The notes: generated from the letters alone by a model not told the origin. DNA of 64,000 nt from Sphaerisporangium rufum (GCF_016863395.1 NZ_BOOU01000004.1:35030-99029); one strand, 5' to 3'; counted from the first letter of the stretch, positions 39,671 through 49,144 are shown. Translations and numbers: made by a program.

Positions 39671-40795
39671 TTATTGGGAAATCCGTGCCGCAAGTTCTGT
39701 GACAGCACCAGGTGCCCCAGGATCGGCGTTGAAACCCAGCGCGAGATAAACGGCAGCGTAGTCGGCCAGCCCCACCAGGGAGGCCAGCCGCTCCAGCGGG
39801 TGCGCGCCCGCCGCGGCGATCTCGCTGACCGCCACCCCGCGGTCGTGCGCCAGCCGGGCCGACATCGCCCGCCGCTTGCCGACCTGCGGGTGTTCCTCCA
39901 GGTCGCGAAGGAGCACCACTCGCAGGGCCAGGGACGGCCCGTCGGCGAAAATGTCCCGCTCGGCCAGCGGCCCGTCCAGCGTGGCGAGCTGGTCGTGATC
40001 GGCCGCCGGGATCTCTCCCCACAGCGCCGGATAGCCGGCGATCACCCCGAGCCCGGCCGCCAGCCGGTGCGCGGCCGCGGCGGCGACCGGCGAGGTGCCC
40101 CAGACCACCGGGATCGACCCGGCCAGCTCCAGGGCCAGCGACTTGCCGGGGTTGATGAAGGACTCGCTGGACGGCCGGCAGCGGTGCGCGAGGTCTTCCA
40201 GCCGGCCGGCCACCGCCTCGGTCACCGGCCCGATCTCGGCCAGCCGCAGCGCCTCGGCGACCGCGAGCAGCGGCATGAGGACGCCCCAGAGCCCGGCCGG
40301 CGACGCCGCCGGGCTCGCCGCCCCACCGGGCGGCACGACCGGCAGCACCAGGCCGGACGCCTGCCGGGCGACCGCGGCCAGCGGCGAGCCGGGACGGGTC
40401 ACGGTGACCAGCCGGCACCCGCGGCGCACCGCCTCCAGCGCCAGGACGCGGGTCTCCTCGGTGTCGCCGGTCGCCGACACCGCGACCACCAGGTCGGCGG
40501 CGCCCACCCAGCCGGGCAGCCGGTAGGAGGCCACCGAGGCGATCGGCATCGGCACGCCGCCCCCGCAGACCGCGGCGAGCATCTCGCCCGCCAGCGCGGC
40601 GGTGCCCATGCCGGCCACCACCAGCGCCCTGGGCCGCGGCTCGCCGGCCAGCCGGGCGACGCCCGCCTCCGCCGCCGCCCGGTGCGCGCTGCGCACCTGG
40701 GCCGCCGAGGACGCCACGCCCGGCAGCATGCCGGACGGGTCGCCCTCGGCCAGGAAGGCGGGATCGTCGAGCCGGTCGCCTTCGAAGGACCTCAC
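39671..40795 (-). CDS. SIS-domain sugar-phosphate isomerase (PGI/PMI-like)
   Basis: A 374-residue protein with two SIS-type domains. The first shows ALVVAGMGTAALAGEML and DLVVAVSATGDTEETRVLALEAV. The second, a bacterial PGI C-terminal-like domain, shows SIPVVWGTSP and ends near GVAVSEIAAAGAHPLERLASLVGLADYAAVYLAL. Relatives are annotated as phosphomannose or bifunctional phosphoglucose/phosphomannose isomerases. The GTG at 40795 overlaps the Trm112-like stop. Operon membership with manB supports a role in making mannose-6-phosphate; a separate type I ManA gene is absent from this position. Confidence 0.88.
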   Translation of the reverse strand: MRSFEGDRLDDPAFLAEGDPSGMLPGVASSAAQVRSAHRAAAEAGVARLAGEPRPRALVVAGMGTAALAGEMLAAVCGGGVPMPIASVASYRLPGWVGAADLVVAVSATGDTEETRVLALEAVRRGCRLVTVTRPGSPLAAVARQASGLVLPVVPPGGAASPAASPAGLWGVLMPLLAVAEALRLAEIGPVTEAVAGRLEDLAHRCRPSSESFINPGKSLALELAGSIPVVWGTSPVAAAAAHRLAAGLGVIAGYPALWGEIPAADHDQLATLDGPLAERDIFADGPSLALRVVLLRDLEEHPQVGKRRAMSARLAHDRGVAVSEIAAAGAHPLERLASLVGLADYAAVYLALGFNADPGAPGAVTELAARISQ

Positions 40796-40965
40796 GCCTT
40801 GCGGGCCTCGTCGACCAGCAGCACCGGGATGTCGTCCCGGACCGGGTACACCAGGCCGCAGCTCTCGGAGGTGCAGGCCAGCTCGTCCTGCCCGGCGACC
40901 TCGGTCAGCGGCGACCGGCAGGCCGGGCACGCCAGGATGTCGAGCAACCAATCGTCGATCTTCAC
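40792..40965 (-). CDS. Trm112-like small zinc-ribbon protein
   Basis: A 57-residue protein. VKIDDWLLDILACPACRSPL gives the first zinc pair (CPAC), ACTSESCGLVYPV the second Cys pair, and RDDIPVLL the conserved end. The family resembles Trm112, an activator of methyltransferases, but in bacteria its partner is unknown. The start is GTG at 40965 with GAGGAG seven bases upstream. It is sandwiched between manB (2-base gap) and the SIS gene (4-base overlap), a conserved arrangement in actinomycetes. Confidence 0.9.
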   Translation of the reverse strand: MKIDDWLLDILACPACRSPLTEVAGQDELACTSESCGLVYPVRDDIPVLLVDEARKA

Positions 40966-40967
40966 GG

Positions 40968-42323
40968 TCAACTCCTCACGGCGGCGAGCGCCTCGTCGCG
41001 GACCGCCGCCATCAGCTTCTCGTCGGCCGCCTCGGCGTTCAGCCGGAGCAACGGCTCTGTGTTGGACGGACGAAGATTGAACCACCAGCCCGGCCCGGAC
41101 ACCGTCAGCCCGTCGAGCTCGTCGAACGTCACCCCGGGCCGGCCGGCGTAGCCGGCGCGCACCCGGGCCAGCGCGGCGGCCTGGTCGGCCACGGTGCTGT
41201 TGATCTCGCCGGACGCGGCGTACCGGATGTAGGGCGCGAGCGCCTCCGACAGCGGGCGGTCGCCCTCGCCCAGCGCGGCCAGCACGTGCAGCGCGGCCAG
41301 CATGCCGGAGTCGGCGAACCAGAAGTCGCGGAAGTAGTAGTGGGCGGAGTGCTCGCCGCCGAAGACCGCCCCGGTGCGGGCCATCTCGGCCTTGATGAAC
41401 GAGTGGCCGACCCGGGTGCGCACCGGCACGCCGCCGTGCTCGGCGACGATCTCCGGAACCGCCCGGGAGGTGATCAGGTTGTGGATGACCGGCGCGCCGG
41501 GGTGCCGGGCCAGCTCGCGCACCGCGACCAGCGCGGTGACCGCGGACGGGGACACCGACTCGCCGCGCTCGTCGACCACCCAGCAGCGGTCGGCGTCGCC
41601 GTCGAAGGCCAGGCCGATGTCGGCACCCTGGTCGAGCACCGCCTTCTGCAGGTCGCGCAGGTTGTCCGGCTCGATGGGGTTGGCCGGGTGGTTGGGGAAG
41701 GTGCCGTCCAGCTCGAAGTAGAGCGGGGTGATCTCCAGGGGCAGGCCGGCGAGCACCGCCGGCACCGTGCGCCCGGCCATGCCGTTGCCCGCGTCGACGA
41801 CGACCCGCAGCCGCCGGATGCCGGACAGGTCGACCAGCCCGCGCAGGTGCGCCCCGTACCCGGCGAGCAGGTCGCGGGAGGTGATCGTGCCCGCCCGCGC
41901 GGCCGGGGCCGGCGGCGCCGCGATGATCTCGGCGGCGCGGTCGCGGATCTCGCGCAGCCCGGTGTCCGCGCTGATCGGCACGGCACCGGCCCGGCACAGC
42001 TTCATCCCGTTGTACTCGGCGGGATTATGGCTGGCCGTAAACATCACTCCGGGTAGCCCCAGGGTGCCGCTGGCGTAGTAGAGAAGATCGGTCGATCCGA
42101 GGCCCGCCTCGACCACGTCGGCGCCCCGGCCGGTGACGCCCCGGGCGAACGCGGCGGCCAGCGGCGCGGAGGAGGCCCGCATGTCGTGGGCGGTCACCAC
42201 CGCGTCGGCGCCCACCACCTCGGCGAAGGCCGCGCCGACCGCCTCGGCCGCCCGCTCGTCCAGCTCGCCGGGGACCACGCCACGGATGTCGTACGCCTTG
42301 AAGATCTTGGCGAGGTCGCCCAC
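40968..42323 (-). CDS. manB: Phosphomannomutase/phosphoglucomutase
   Basis: A 451-residue alpha-D-phosphohexomutase. Visible are the start LAKIFKAYDIRGVVPGEL, the active-site serine loop FTASHNPAEYNG, the Mg2+ loop AFDGDADRCWVVDE, the sugar-specificity loop GGEHSAHYYF and the phosphate-binding loop RPSNTEPLLR. It interconverts mannose-6-P and mannose-1-P, feeding GDP-mannose synthesis. I prefer the GTG at 42323, which has GGCGGAG upstream; a GTG at 42344 would add seven residues. Together with the SIS isomerase and the ManC-like gene at 62.6 kb it completes a GDP-mannose route. Confidence 0.95.
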   Translation of the reverse strand: MGDLAKIFKAYDIRGVVPGELDERAAEAVGAAFAEVVGADAVVTAHDMRASSAPLAAAFARGVTGRGADVVEAGLGSTDLLYYASGTLGLPGVMFTASHNPAEYNGMKLCRAGAVPISADTGLREIRDRAAEIIAAPPAPAARAGTITSRDLLAGYGAHLRGLVDLSGIRRLRVVVDAGNGMAGRTVPAVLAGLPLEITPLYFELDGTFPNHPANPIEPDNLRDLQKAVLDQGADIGLAFDGDADRCWVVDERGESVSPSAVTALVAVRELARHPGAPVIHNLITSRAVPEIVAEHGGVPVRTRVGHSFIKAEMARTGAVFGGEHSAHYYFRDFWFADSGMLAALHVLAALGEGDRPLSEALAPYIRYAASGEINSTVADQAAALARVRAGYAGRPGVTFDELDGLTVSGPGWWFNLRPSNTEPLLRLNAEAADEKLMAAVRDEALAAVRS

Positions 42324-42404
42324 TGCCGCTCCGCCCCTAGTCACGTCTGTCCCCGGTCGAGCCTACTGTGTTCCGGCGGCGCGGGACGCCCGGCCGGAGA
42401 GGGC

Positions 42405-42770
42405 TCAGTGCTCGCGGTTCTGCTGGGCGGAACGCAGCACCCGAAGGTGCCCGCGGCGGCCGACCTCCACGCCCTGCCCCACCGGCTCGCCGGAGGCCGG
42501 GGCCGGCCGGGCCGCCTCGCGCACCGCGTTGGCCAGGGCCTCCAGGTCGTCGGTGCTCGGTTGCCCGACCTCCGACGGCAGCCGGACGACCTCCCATCCG
42601 CGCGGGGCCGTCAGCCGCTCCGCGTGGTCCGCGCACAGGTCGTAGCAGTGTGGTTCGACGTACGTCGCCAGGGGTCCGAGCACCGCTGTCGAGTCGGCGT
42701 AGACGTACGTGAGTGTGAAGACGGCAGGCTGCCTGCAGGCGGTACGGGAACAGCTGCGGACGGGGCTCAC
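42405..42770 (-). CDS. DUF3499 family protein
   Basis: A 121-residue protein with conserved Cys and His: CSRTACRQPAVFTLTYVYADSTAVLGPLATYVEPHCYDLCADHAERL. The four Cys and two His suggest a zinc-binding site. The C-terminal third is variable. Function is unknown; the gene is conserved beside manB in actinomycetes. The start is GTG at 42770 with no clear Shine-Dalgarno. It is divergent from the next gene, with 227 bases between. Confidence 0.85.
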   Translation of the reverse strand: MSPVRSCSRTACRQPAVFTLTYVYADSTAVLGPLATYVEPHCYDLCADHAERLTAPRGWEVVRLPSEVGQPSTDDLEALANAVREAARPAPASGEPVGQGVEVGRRGHLRVLRSAQQNREH

Positions 42771-42985
42771 GGAGGGACCGTATCCGGTCCGCGTTCACAT
42801 TGCCACCACCTGGCACCTCCTAACGAGCGTGTCGCCACAATTCGGACACTTGTCCTCCGTTTACGGTCCTTATGGCCAGGCGTGGAAGTCCCTTGGCGGC
42901 CGGCCGGTACCGGGGTCCGGAGTCCCCTCCCCGGCGGCCCCCTTCCGTCTCCCGGGCGGGGGTACGGCGGCCGGTGCGCACGATC

Positions 42986-42991
42986 TAGGCT
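42986..42991 (+). promoter_or_regulatory. TAGGCT -10 box, leaderless start
   Basis: TAGGCT ends six bases before the GTG at 42998, with no ribosome-binding site between. The geometry fits a leaderless transcript. No -35 can be named. Confidence 0.5.
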
Positions 42992-42997
42992 TGCCCT

Positions 42998-43462
42998 GTG
43001 AGTTCGGCCCCTGGCGGCAGTCCCCGCCCCAACGGCCCGCGGCGCCGCGACCGGCACGGCCGCGGCATGCGCGGCCCGCTCGCGCCCTCGCACGTGCCGA
43101 TCGCGCGCTCTCGCGCCGAGCGGTTCGACGACTACGTGCTGGACGCGGTCGACCGGCTCAGGCCGAAGTGGGGCGACCAGCTCTCGTCGGTGGAGTTCGC
43201 CGTCGAGGACGTCCCGCCGGCCGCCGAGCTGGGCGACGGCCCGGGCCGGCTGTCCGACGAACCCATCCCGTTCGGCCGGGCCCGGCCGGCCGCCGGCGGC
43301 TCACCGGCCGTCATCGTCGTCTACCGCCGCCCGCTGGAGGCCCGGGCCCGGGACCGGGACGCGCTCGGCGCGCTGGTGCACGACGTGGTCGTGGAGCAGG
43401 TCGCCAACCTGCTGGGCGTGTCCCCCGAGACCGTCGACCCCGGCTACGACGACCGCCACTGA
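42998..43462 (+). CDS. Zincin-like metallopeptidase-family protein, degenerate active site
   Basis: A 154-residue member of the short zincin family found next to DUF3499 in actinomycetes. A basic N-terminus leads to RFDDYVLDAVDRLRPKWGDQLSSVEFAVEDVP and a C-terminal ALGALVHDVVVEQVANLLGVSPETVDPGYDD. Where an active zincin has HExxH, this protein has HDVVVEQ, lacking the Glu next to the first His and the second His. It is therefore probably not a protease. The GTG start directly follows a -10-like box. Confidence 0.8.
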   Translation: MSSAPGGSPRPNGPRRRDRHGRGMRGPLAPSHVPIARSRAERFDDYVLDAVDRLRPKWGDQLSSVEFAVEDVPPAAELGDGPGRLSDEPIPFGRARPAAGGSPAVIVVYRRPLEARARDRDALGALVHDVVVEQVANLLGVSPETVDPGYDDRH

Positions 43463-43476
43463 CGGCCCGCCCCGAC

Positions 43477-43521
43477 GCAGGGCGGCCCGGCGCAGGGCGG
43501 CCCGGCGCAGGGCGGCCCGGC
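43477..43521. repeat. 15-bp tandem repeats between convergent genes
   Basis: GCAGGGCGGCCCGGC is repeated at 43477, 43492 and 43507 in the 133-base gap between two convergent genes. The self-complementary GGC/GCC content may let it fold into a terminator-like structure. Confidence 0.75.
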
Positions 43522-43595
43522 GCGGCACCGCCCGGCTGAGGACCCCCGGCCGGACAGGTCGGGCCAGGGACGGCTGCGGCTCGACGCGACCCGGC

Positions 43596-45590
43596 TCAGC
43601 GCGACCCGGGGATCGGGGGCAGGACGGCCGCCGGGCTCTCCACCACCGGCGGCACCAGGGCGAAGGTACGGGCCCGGGCGAGCGGCTGCGCGGTGAGCAG
43701 CAGGCCGCCGGGCGCGCGCTCGTCCAGCACCCGCCCGCCGTACACCGGGCCGGAGCCGGGCAGCGGCAGCACCACCACGGCGAAGTCGCCGCCGCCCGCC
43801 GGCGCGGCCAGCTTGACCTCGGCGGTGCGGCCCGCCGGCACGGGCACCTCCACCGGCGGCGGCGCGGCGCCGCGCTCGGGCACCGCCTGCACGCGCACCT
43901 TCCCGGCGGCGGCCGGCGCGGACAGGATCAGTCTGCTGGAGGTCTTCTTCCCGCCCCGGTTGTCGGCGACCACGCTGCCGACGTCGATCGGCACCGCTCC
44001 CGCACTGAACGCCACGTCCGGCCGGACACCGGTGCCGGTGGCCATCAACCCGGCGACGATCGGCACGTCGGCGGTCAGCACGACCGCGGACGGCTGGCCG
44101 CCGATGCCGGTCGACAGGTCGAGCGACACCGCCGAACCGGCCGGTACCTCCGCCGTCTCGCGGTTCTTCATCGCGTAGAACCCGTCGGCGGTGAGGGCCT
44201 TGATCCGCACCACGGTGTCGGCGGCACCGGGGGCGGCCACGTACAGCTCGCGCTTGCCGCCCCCGCCCGGAATGCCGGGCACCACGACGGTGGTGGCCGG
44301 CTCGGCGGCGGCGGGCAGCCAGTCGGTGCCCTCGCCCTTGCCGAGCACCGCGCGGACGGCGGCGGCCACCCGGCCGCTCACCGTGCGCACCTGCACCGCC
44401 ATGACCAGCGGAGACGGCGCGAGGTCGCGGATCGAGACCGTACGGTGCTCGCCGGGGGCGAGCACGACACCGTCGCCGGTCTCCCCCGCCACCGGCCCCT
44501 CGCCGGAGTACACCATGATCGAGACGGTGGTGGGGGCGGTGTCGGCGTTGGCCAGGTACAGCCGGACGTCGGCGGTGGCCGGCCCGGGACCGGCGAACCA
44601 CGCGCTCGCCCCGGGCTCGACGCAGCGCACGCCGGCCAGCCCGCGGGACGCGCCGTCGGCCCGCCGGGTCGTCTGCGCCGCCTCCAGCCCGGCGGCCATC
44701 GCGCCGGAGCCGGCCACCTCCAGCGGCCCCGAACCGCGGGGGATCTCGCGCTGCCAGAGGACGCCGGGCCGGTCCAGCCGCTGCGGCCGGGCCGCCGCCG
44801 CGCCGAGCTCGGTGACGGTGGCCGCTCCGGTGCCGGGGGCGCCGGCCGGCGTGATCGCGCTGACCCGGGCGTCCGCCGGGTCGGGGCACACCGTGGACAC
44901 CGACCGCACCGCGACCTTGACCGGCGCGACCGCCTGCGGGGCGACCACCGGCGGCCGGGTGAGATGGGCCACGCCGTACAGCAGGCCCGCGCAGGCCAGC
45001 ACCAGCGCGACGAAGGACAGGCGATGGCCGAGCAGCGCCCGCCGCGCACCGCCGCCGCGCGACCCGGCCCGCCGGGCGGCGGCGGCCGGCTCGGCGGCGC
45101 CACCGGCCGCGTCCGGGCCACCACCGGCCGCCGGATCCGTCGCGGATCCGTCCCTGGCCCGCCGGCCCCGCCGGCCGCCACCCGCCGCCGTGAAGAGCCC
45201 GCCGGCCGCCGGATCCGATCCGGCTTCACCATCCACCCGCCGCCCGCCGGGCGCCGGATCCGGTCCGGCCGCCACCCACCGGCCATCGTCCGCCGCCGGG
45301 CCGCCGGTGGCCGGGTCGGGTACGGCCTCCGCCTTCAGCCGCCGGCCTCGACGGCCGCCGGCGGCCGCCACCGGGCCGGCCTCGGGCACCGGGTCCAGGC
45401 CGTCGTCGGCCTTCGCCCGGCGGCCCCGCCGGCCGCCCGCCGGGCGGGCCGGCCCGCCATCCGGCTCCGGCGGCCCCGGTTCGGTGCGCCTGGACTCCGA
45501 CCTGGGGCGGAAGAGCCCGCCGGGCTCCCCGGCCGGGCCGGTCCCGCCCCCCTGGATGGCCGGGTGCGGCTCGCCGTCCTGTGCCGTCAC
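43596..45590 (-). CDS. DUF5719 family membrane-anchored protein
   Basis: A 664-residue protein. Residues 1-185 are disordered with repeated GGRRGRR(A/L)KA-type and DPA(A/T)GG units. One membrane helix (LSFVALVLACAGLLYGVAHL) follows near residue 200. A large extracytoplasmic beta-rich region then contains short repeats (VRLYLANADTAPTTVSIMVYSGEG, TVVVPGIPGGGGKRELYVAAPG). DUF5719 proteins follow large GT2 membrane proteins in actinomycetes, and the function is unknown. The GTG at 45590 overlaps the glycosyltransferase stop (GTGA), so they are co-translated. Confidence 0.88.
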   Translation of the reverse strand: MTAQDGEPHPAIQGGGTGPAGEPGGLFRPRSESRRTEPGPPEPDGGPARPAGGRRGRRAKADDGLDPVPEAGPVAAAGGRRGRRLKAEAVPDPATGGPAADDGRWVAAGPDPAPGGRRVDGEAGSDPAAGGLFTAAGGGRRGRRARDGSATDPAAGGGPDAAGGAAEPAAAARRAGSRGGGARRALLGHRLSFVALVLACAGLLYGVAHLTRPPVVAPQAVAPVKVAVRSVSTVCPDPADARVSAITPAGAPGTGAATVTELGAAAARPQRLDRPGVLWQREIPRGSGPLEVAGSGAMAAGLEAAQTTRRADGASRGLAGVRCVEPGASAWFAGPGPATADVRLYLANADTAPTTVSIMVYSGEGPVAGETGDGVVLAPGEHRTVSIRDLAPSPLVMAVQVRTVSGRVAAAVRAVLGKGEGTDWLPAAAEPATTVVVPGIPGGGGKRELYVAAPGAADTVVRIKALTADGFYAMKNRETAEVPAGSAVSLDLSTGIGGQPSAVVLTADVPIVAGLMATGTGVRPDVAFSAGAVPIDVGSVVADNRGGKKTSSRLILSAPAAAGKVRVQAVPERGAAPPPVEVPVPAGRTAEVKLAAPAGGGDFAVVVLPLPGSGPVYGGRVLDERAPGGLLLTAQPLARARTFALVPPVVESPAAVLPPIPGSR

Positions 45591-48500
45591 CGGACCAGCA
45601 CCTCCTCGCGCTCCCGCTCCACCGGCGCCGGGGCCGGGGCGGGCTCCTCGACGACCGCCTCGGTGCGGCGGCCGCCGGGCGCGGCCAGCACCAGGACCAG
45701 CAGCACCAGCGCGAGCTGCGCCCACAGCCACGCCCGGTGCCAGAACCGGTCGAACTCGATGGTCACCCGCCCGCCGGCCGGTGGCACGGCGAACCCCTGG
45801 GCCCAGCCGTCCACGGCGCGTGCCGCGAGTGCCGTGCCGCCGGCCGTGGCCGTCCACCCGCCGGCCGGCTCGGCCAGCACCAGAGTGCGGCCGGCCGGCC
45901 CGGGCGGCACCGCGACGGTGACCCGGTCACCGGTGATCTCGGCGGGCGGGACCGCGGCCCGCCCGCCGTCCGGCGCCAGCAGGTAGGTGCGGCCGAGCGG
46001 CCGGACCAGGCGCCACAGGCCGCCGGCCGGCGACAGGTTCACCCGCGCAAGTGCCGGGTCGGAGTCGAGGGGGAGGCGCACCCGCTCGGAGACCGGGGCC
46101 GGCGCCGCGACGAAGCGCACGCCGAACGTGGCCAGGATCAGCGCGTCCTCGCCGCCGCGGCCGGAGACCACCCCGGCCACCGCGTCGGTCAGCCGGGTCC
46201 GGACCGCCTCGGGCGCCGGCAGCTCCGGCTCGCCGATCAGCGGGGGCCGGCCGCGCAGCACCGTGAAGAGCAGCCCGCCGTCCGGGCGGGCGGCGTCCCG
46301 CGGCCGTAGCACGACGGTGCCCTCGCCGCCGGTCGAGGTCGCCGCCGCGAAGTCGCCGATCGCGCTCGGCACCCCCCGGCGCAGCGGCCCCGGCACGCCC
46401 TCGGTGACCCAGAGCCCGGCCACCAGCACCGGGGTCGCGCAGGCCACGGCGGCCATCAGCGCCGCGGCGGCCCGGCGCGCGCCGCCGGCCCGGTACAGCT
46501 CGATGACGCGCTGCCCGGTCAGCGCGGCGGCCACGACCAGGCCGATGGCGGCCAGCGCCAGCGGCACGCCGGGCCAGGCCGGGATGCCGTCGACCGGCAC
46601 CCGGGCGGCCACCAGGGCGGCGGCCAGGCCGAGCAGCGCCACTCCCCAACCGGCCACCGCGACCTTCTGGTGGCGGCGGTACAGCAGCGCGGCGAACGCG
46701 GTGGCCACCAGCCCGGCGGTCGCCCAGAACGGCGGCACCCCGGGACCGCCCGGCCCGAGCAGCAGCAGCGACCCGGCGGGCAGCCGCGGGTCGGCCAGGC
46801 CGGACCGGTGCAGCCCGGCCTCCAGCAGCAGGCGCCCGGGGTCGGCGGCCACGCCGGCCAGCCAGGGGAACAGCAGCACGAGCGGTACCGCCAGCGCGAC
46901 GCCGAGCGACCCGCCGACCCCGCGGCGCCGCCGCCCGAACGTCGCCGCGGCGAGCGCGGCCAGGGCGCCGGCCAGGACGTACATCAGCGGGACGAACGCC
47001 GTCGCCACCGCCAGCAGCAGGCCGAGCCGCCAGGCGGCACGGCGGGCGCGGCGGCGGTCGCCGAGCAGCACGGTCGCGGCCAGGGCCGCGCACGGCGGCA
47101 GCAGGACGAGCACCACGGCGGTGCCGAGCCGCCCGGCGGCCACCGCGCCGGTCGCCACCGGGAGCAGCGCGTAGGACGCGGCCAGCCACGCCCGGGCGAG
47201 CCGGTGCGAGATCATCGTCCGGGTGGCCAGGTAGGCGGAGAGCCCGGCGAGCGGCACGCAGCCGAGCAGCAGCACCGAGACGGCCAGCCAGGTCTTGCCG
47301 AGCAGGACGGTGGACAGGCCGGCGATGATCGCCACGTACGGCGGCGCCCAGCCGGTCGAACCGAGCCCGGCGGCGTGGTGCCCGGAGGTGTAGAGCCGCC
47401 ACAGGTCCTCGGCGCCACCGGCCACCGGGACGAGCGCGCCGCCGCCGAGCAGGTCCCCGGTGAGCAGCGGGCGCTCGGCGGCCACCGCGACCGCGACCAG
47501 GGCGAGGAATATCAGCACGCCCGGATTGCCGAACGCGCGCCGCAGCAGCCCGGCGTCGTCGGTCAGCAGCTCGTCGCCCTCCTCCTGGGCCGCCGGGTCG
47601 GCGAGCATCGCGTGGTGGCGGCCGGCCGCGTCGATCGGCCCGGCGCCGGACAGGTACCCCTGGATCATGTCGGCGAGCCGCCGGTAGGCCGCGCCGGTCG
47701 GCGTGAACAGCTTCCTGACCGCCGGATGGCCCTGTTTTCGGGCCTTGCGGCGCGCCTTCCTGGCCCGCATCAGCCGCCGCGGCGAGCCGAGCAGCGAGCC
47801 GAGCGCGACGATCTCGTCCAGCGCGTTGGCCGGCTGCTTGGCCAGCAGGAGCAGCAGCGTGCGCAGCAGCGACCCGACGGTGTTGCGCAGCAGGGACCAC
47901 AGCATCGACCGGAACGGCAGGTTCGCCATGATGACGAACATGGCGTTGCGCCGGTCCAGCCGGCGGGGATGGTCGGTGCTGGCGGTGATGCGGCGGCGGC
48001 GCCGGGCCGACGCCTCCGCGTGCCAGGCCACCGCCTCGGTCACGTTGAGCACGTGGTGGCCGGCCGCGGTGGCGCGCCAGCACAGGTCGAGGTCGTCGCG
48101 GAACAGCGGCAGATCCGGATCCAGACCGCCGAGCTCGTCCCACACGTCGCGGCGGATCAGCATGCCGGCGGTGGACACCGACAGCACCCGGCGGGTGCCG
48201 TCGTGCTGGCCCTGGTCGTACTCGCGCGGCTCCAGGCCGGTGTCGCGGCGGCCGGAGCGGTCGACGGTGACGCCCACCTCCAGCAGCATGCGCCGGTCCA
48301 GCCAGTCGCGGAGCTTGGGCCCGAGGACGGTCGCCTTCTTGTCGTCGGCGGCGGCCCGCAGCAGGGCCGCCAGCGCGCCGGGATCGGGCACGCAGTCGTC
48401 GTGCAGCAGCCAGATCCACTCCTGGCCGCCGGTGCGCGGCAGCTTCTCCAGCGCCGCGGCCACCGCCTCCCCGAACCCGGTCGACCGGGGCAGCGTGAGC

Positions 48501-48685
48501 ACGCTGCCCGCGCCGAACGCCTCGGTCAGCATCGCCGCGCCGCCGTCCCGGCTGCCGTTGTCGACGCCGACGGCGCGGTCGAGCCGGCGGGTCTGGTGCA
48601 GCACGCCGCGCAGCGTCTCCTTCAGCCAGCGGGCGCCGTCATGGGCGACGACGATCGCGGTGACCGAGGGGGGCGAGGGGTGCAC
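45587..48685 (-). CDS. Large membrane GT2 glycosyltransferase
   Basis: A 1032-residue protein. Residues 1-300 are a GT2 catalytic domain: VTAIVVAHDGARWLKETLRGVLHQT, nucleotide-sugar site WLLHDDCVPDP, and LFRDDLDLCWRA with an acidic cluster. A basic linker is followed by at least 12 membrane helices (about 390-770), an extracytoplasmic beta-rich domain (about 780-970) and a final helix (LWAQLALVLLVLVLAA). The layout resembles actinobacterial envelope polysaccharide glycosyltransferases. The start is GTG at 48685. A mannosyl or related donor is plausible given the nearby ManB and ManC-like genes but is not shown. Confidence 0.9.
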   Translation of the reverse strand: MHPSPPSVTAIVVAHDGARWLKETLRGVLHQTRRLDRAVGVDNGSRDGGAAMLTEAFGAGSVLTLPRSTGFGEAVAAALEKLPRTGGQEWIWLLHDDCVPDPGALAALLRAAADDKKATVLGPKLRDWLDRRMLLEVGVTVDRSGRRDTGLEPREYDQGQHDGTRRVLSVSTAGMLIRRDVWDELGGLDPDLPLFRDDLDLCWRATAAGHHVLNVTEAVAWHAEASARRRRRITASTDHPRRLDRRNAMFVIMANLPFRSMLWSLLRNTVGSLLRTLLLLLAKQPANALDEIVALGSLLGSPRRLMRARKARRKARKQGHPAVRKLFTPTGAAYRRLADMIQGYLSGAGPIDAAGRHHAMLADPAAQEEGDELLTDDAGLLRRAFGNPGVLIFLALVAVAVAAERPLLTGDLLGGGALVPVAGGAEDLWRLYTSGHHAAGLGSTGWAPPYVAIIAGLSTVLLGKTWLAVSVLLLGCVPLAGLSAYLATRTMISHRLARAWLAASYALLPVATGAVAAGRLGTAVVLVLLPPCAALAATVLLGDRRRARRAAWRLGLLLAVATAFVPLMYVLAGALAALAAATFGRRRRGVGGSLGVALAVPLVLLFPWLAGVAADPGRLLLEAGLHRSGLADPRLPAGSLLLLGPGGPGVPPFWATAGLVATAFAALLYRRHQKVAVAGWGVALLGLAAALVAARVPVDGIPAWPGVPLALAAIGLVVAAALTGQRVIELYRAGGARRAAAALMAAVACATPVLVAGLWVTEGVPGPLRRGVPSAIGDFAAATSTGGEGTVVLRPRDAARPDGGLLFTVLRGRPPLIGEPELPAPEAVRTRLTDAVAGVVSGRGGEDALILATFGVRFVAAPAPVSERVRLPLDSDPALARVNLSPAGGLWRLVRPLGRTYLLAPDGGRAAVPPAEITGDRVTVAVPPGPAGRTLVLAEPAGGWTATAGGTALAARAVDGWAQGFAVPPAGGRVTIEFDRFWHRAWLWAQLALVLLVLVLAAPGGRRTEAVVEEPAPAPAPVEREREEVLVR

Positions 48686-48886
48686 GGAGGTGGTGTCCTT
48701 GGGGCTCGGGTGGCGTTGCGCCGATCACGATACGGCACGTCGCACGCCGCCTGCCGGTCACTCCGCCAATCCGGTCCGCCCGCTCGCCGCCGCGGTCACG
48801 TCCCCTCGCCCGAGGACCGCGGCGGCCTCGCCTGGCCGCCGCCGCTCGGACCGTGACCGCCCTCGGTGCGGGCGCCGCCTCGCGGG

Positions 48887-49144
48887 TCAGCCGGCCTCGC
48901 GCTTGATGCGGCGGCGTTCCCGTTCCGACAGGCCTCCCCAGATGCCGAACCGCTCGTCGTGCTGCAGGGCGTACTCCAGGCATTCGGCCCGGACCTCACA
49001 GGACCGGCACACCTTCTTGGCCTCGCGCGTGGAACCGCCTTTCTCTGGAAAAAACGCCTCTGGATCCGTCTGCGCGCACAGCGCGCGCTCCTGCCATCCC
49101 AGCTCTTCCGCGCCGAGCATCTGTGCCATGACCAGATCGGTCAC
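48887..49144 (-). CDS. whiB: WhiB-family iron-sulfur transcription regulator
   Basis: An 85-residue Wbl protein. The four cluster ligands are in ALCAQTDPE, VCRSCEVRAEC (C-x2-C-x5-C). The turn GIWGGLSERERRRIKRE and a basic tail follow. VTDLVMAQMLGAEELGWQERALCAQ is close to Streptomyces WhiB itself (WhiB2 in mycobacteria), which works with WhiA in sporulation septation and cell division. The GTG at 49144 has AGGAGG six bases upstream. It lies 200 bases upstream of the GT2 gene on the same strand. Confidence 0.95.
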   Translation of the reverse strand: MTDLVMAQMLGAEELGWQERALCAQTDPEAFFPEKGGSTREAKKVCRSCEVRAECLEYALQHDERFGIWGGLSERERRRIKREAG

